Shown here piece by piece: positions 26,611-27,088 of a DNA stretch of 27,088 bases. The notes below the pieces were generated by a model. It did no database searches. It saw only the letters and a program-made list of their open reading frames with translations, and was not told the DNA's origin. The translations under genes and the position numbers were made by a program. Origin of the DNA: Guillardia theta CCMP2712 (lineage: Eukaryota > Cryptophyceae > Pyrenomonadales > Geminigeraceae); contig NW_005434441.1 in the NCBI RefSeq assembly GCF_000315625.1, positions 1-27,088 of the forward strand, written 5' to 3'. How positions within the stretch are numbered: the stretch's first letter is position 1; each line of letters opens with the position of its first letter.

Positions 26611-27088
26611 TCGCTTACTAAGTTGTTTACTGCATGTTTCAATGGTGAACGCGCAATGTGGGTTTTAGAGGCGCATGAGGATTTGGCGCCGGATAAGCAG
26701 GGAGAAGCAGCAGAGGGAGAGAGGAGGAGGAGGAGGAGGAGGAGGTTGTGCACAGCATGATGGAGGCTGCTCCTTCCCTCCTACATGTCGGTGGCTTGCT
26801 TGCGTCGTTGATGTTGGAAACCCTGCAGGCATCATTCGCACCTCCCATCCTCTCGATGCTCTGCATGTGTTGTCTTGTAGATTGTATTTGAATCCCCAGC
26901 GGCATGACGCATCCTCTGCCTGCCCTTCCCTCTTGAGAGGTTGTGCCTCGTCGTAGGAAGATGAAGCAAAGGTGAAATTGAGTAGATGCTGATAGAACGC
27001 TTTACCTTGGGGCCGTGGATCCTCGTCTCTCGGAAATCGGGAAACCCAGAGAGAAAGGGAGAGGAGAGAGATGGAGAAGGAGGAGAGG
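26611..27088. other. Window end, no convincing gene
   Basis: Contains a GGA array at 26722-26742 and, at 27045-27088, a GA-rich run continuing past the window. Short frames occur on both strands with some splice-like sites (for example CCAAG|GTAAAG on the minus strand near 27006). That could mark an exon of a gene beginning outside the window, but no domain can be read. Confidence 0.35.

Overview
This window looks like nuclear DNA from a single-celled eukaryote, most likely an alga such as a cryptophyte (Guillardia theta is my best guess). That guess is an inference from style, not an alignment. Genes are split by GT-AG introns of 53-272 nt that are pyrimidine-rich on the coding strand. Genes lie on both strands without operons, the proteins are eukaryotic in type, and the intergenic DNA is full of micro- and minisatellites. 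I see no rRNA, no intact tRNA, no CRISPR array and no intact transposon.

Left part (1-6235): a GC-rich island is followed by two tandem, diverged genes (1544-2368 and 4668-5918). Their proteins end in the same PB1 domain and share an upstream DVLG motif. The second carries 14 near-identical 12-residue repeats. Between them lies a long hairpin (3901-4003) beside a TATA-like sequence.

Middle part (6236-12500): mostly non-coding. It holds a minus-strand fragment of a protein kinase C-lobe (7372-7600), a strictly periodic 25-bp minisatellite, a decayed tRNA-like sequence, another GC-rich island, a zone of GGGGTAC-type tracts, and one small candidate spliced gene (12115-12499).

Right part (12690-25300) holds the most informative genes. 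(i) A gene of at least eight coding exons encodes a CDP-alcohol phosphotransferase domain fused to a nucleotidyl (CTP:phospho-base) transferase domain. These are the last two steps of the Kennedy phospholipid pathway in one membrane protein, but two of the four expected acidic residues of the phosphotransferase motif are replaced. (ii) Convergent to it is a 65-residue, three-exon gene resembling the conserved core of SERBP1/HABP4/Stm1-type ribosome- and mRNA-binding proteins. (iii) An 885-residue class III nucleotide cyclase carries a voltage-sensor-like N-terminal membrane region, a second two-helix membrane section with a loop domain, and a HAMP-like linker. (iv) Convergent to that is a three-exon gene for a 218-residue charged protein I do not recognise.

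The remaining tail (25300-27088) has two hexanucleotide arrays and more G-rich tracts, with no convincing gene.
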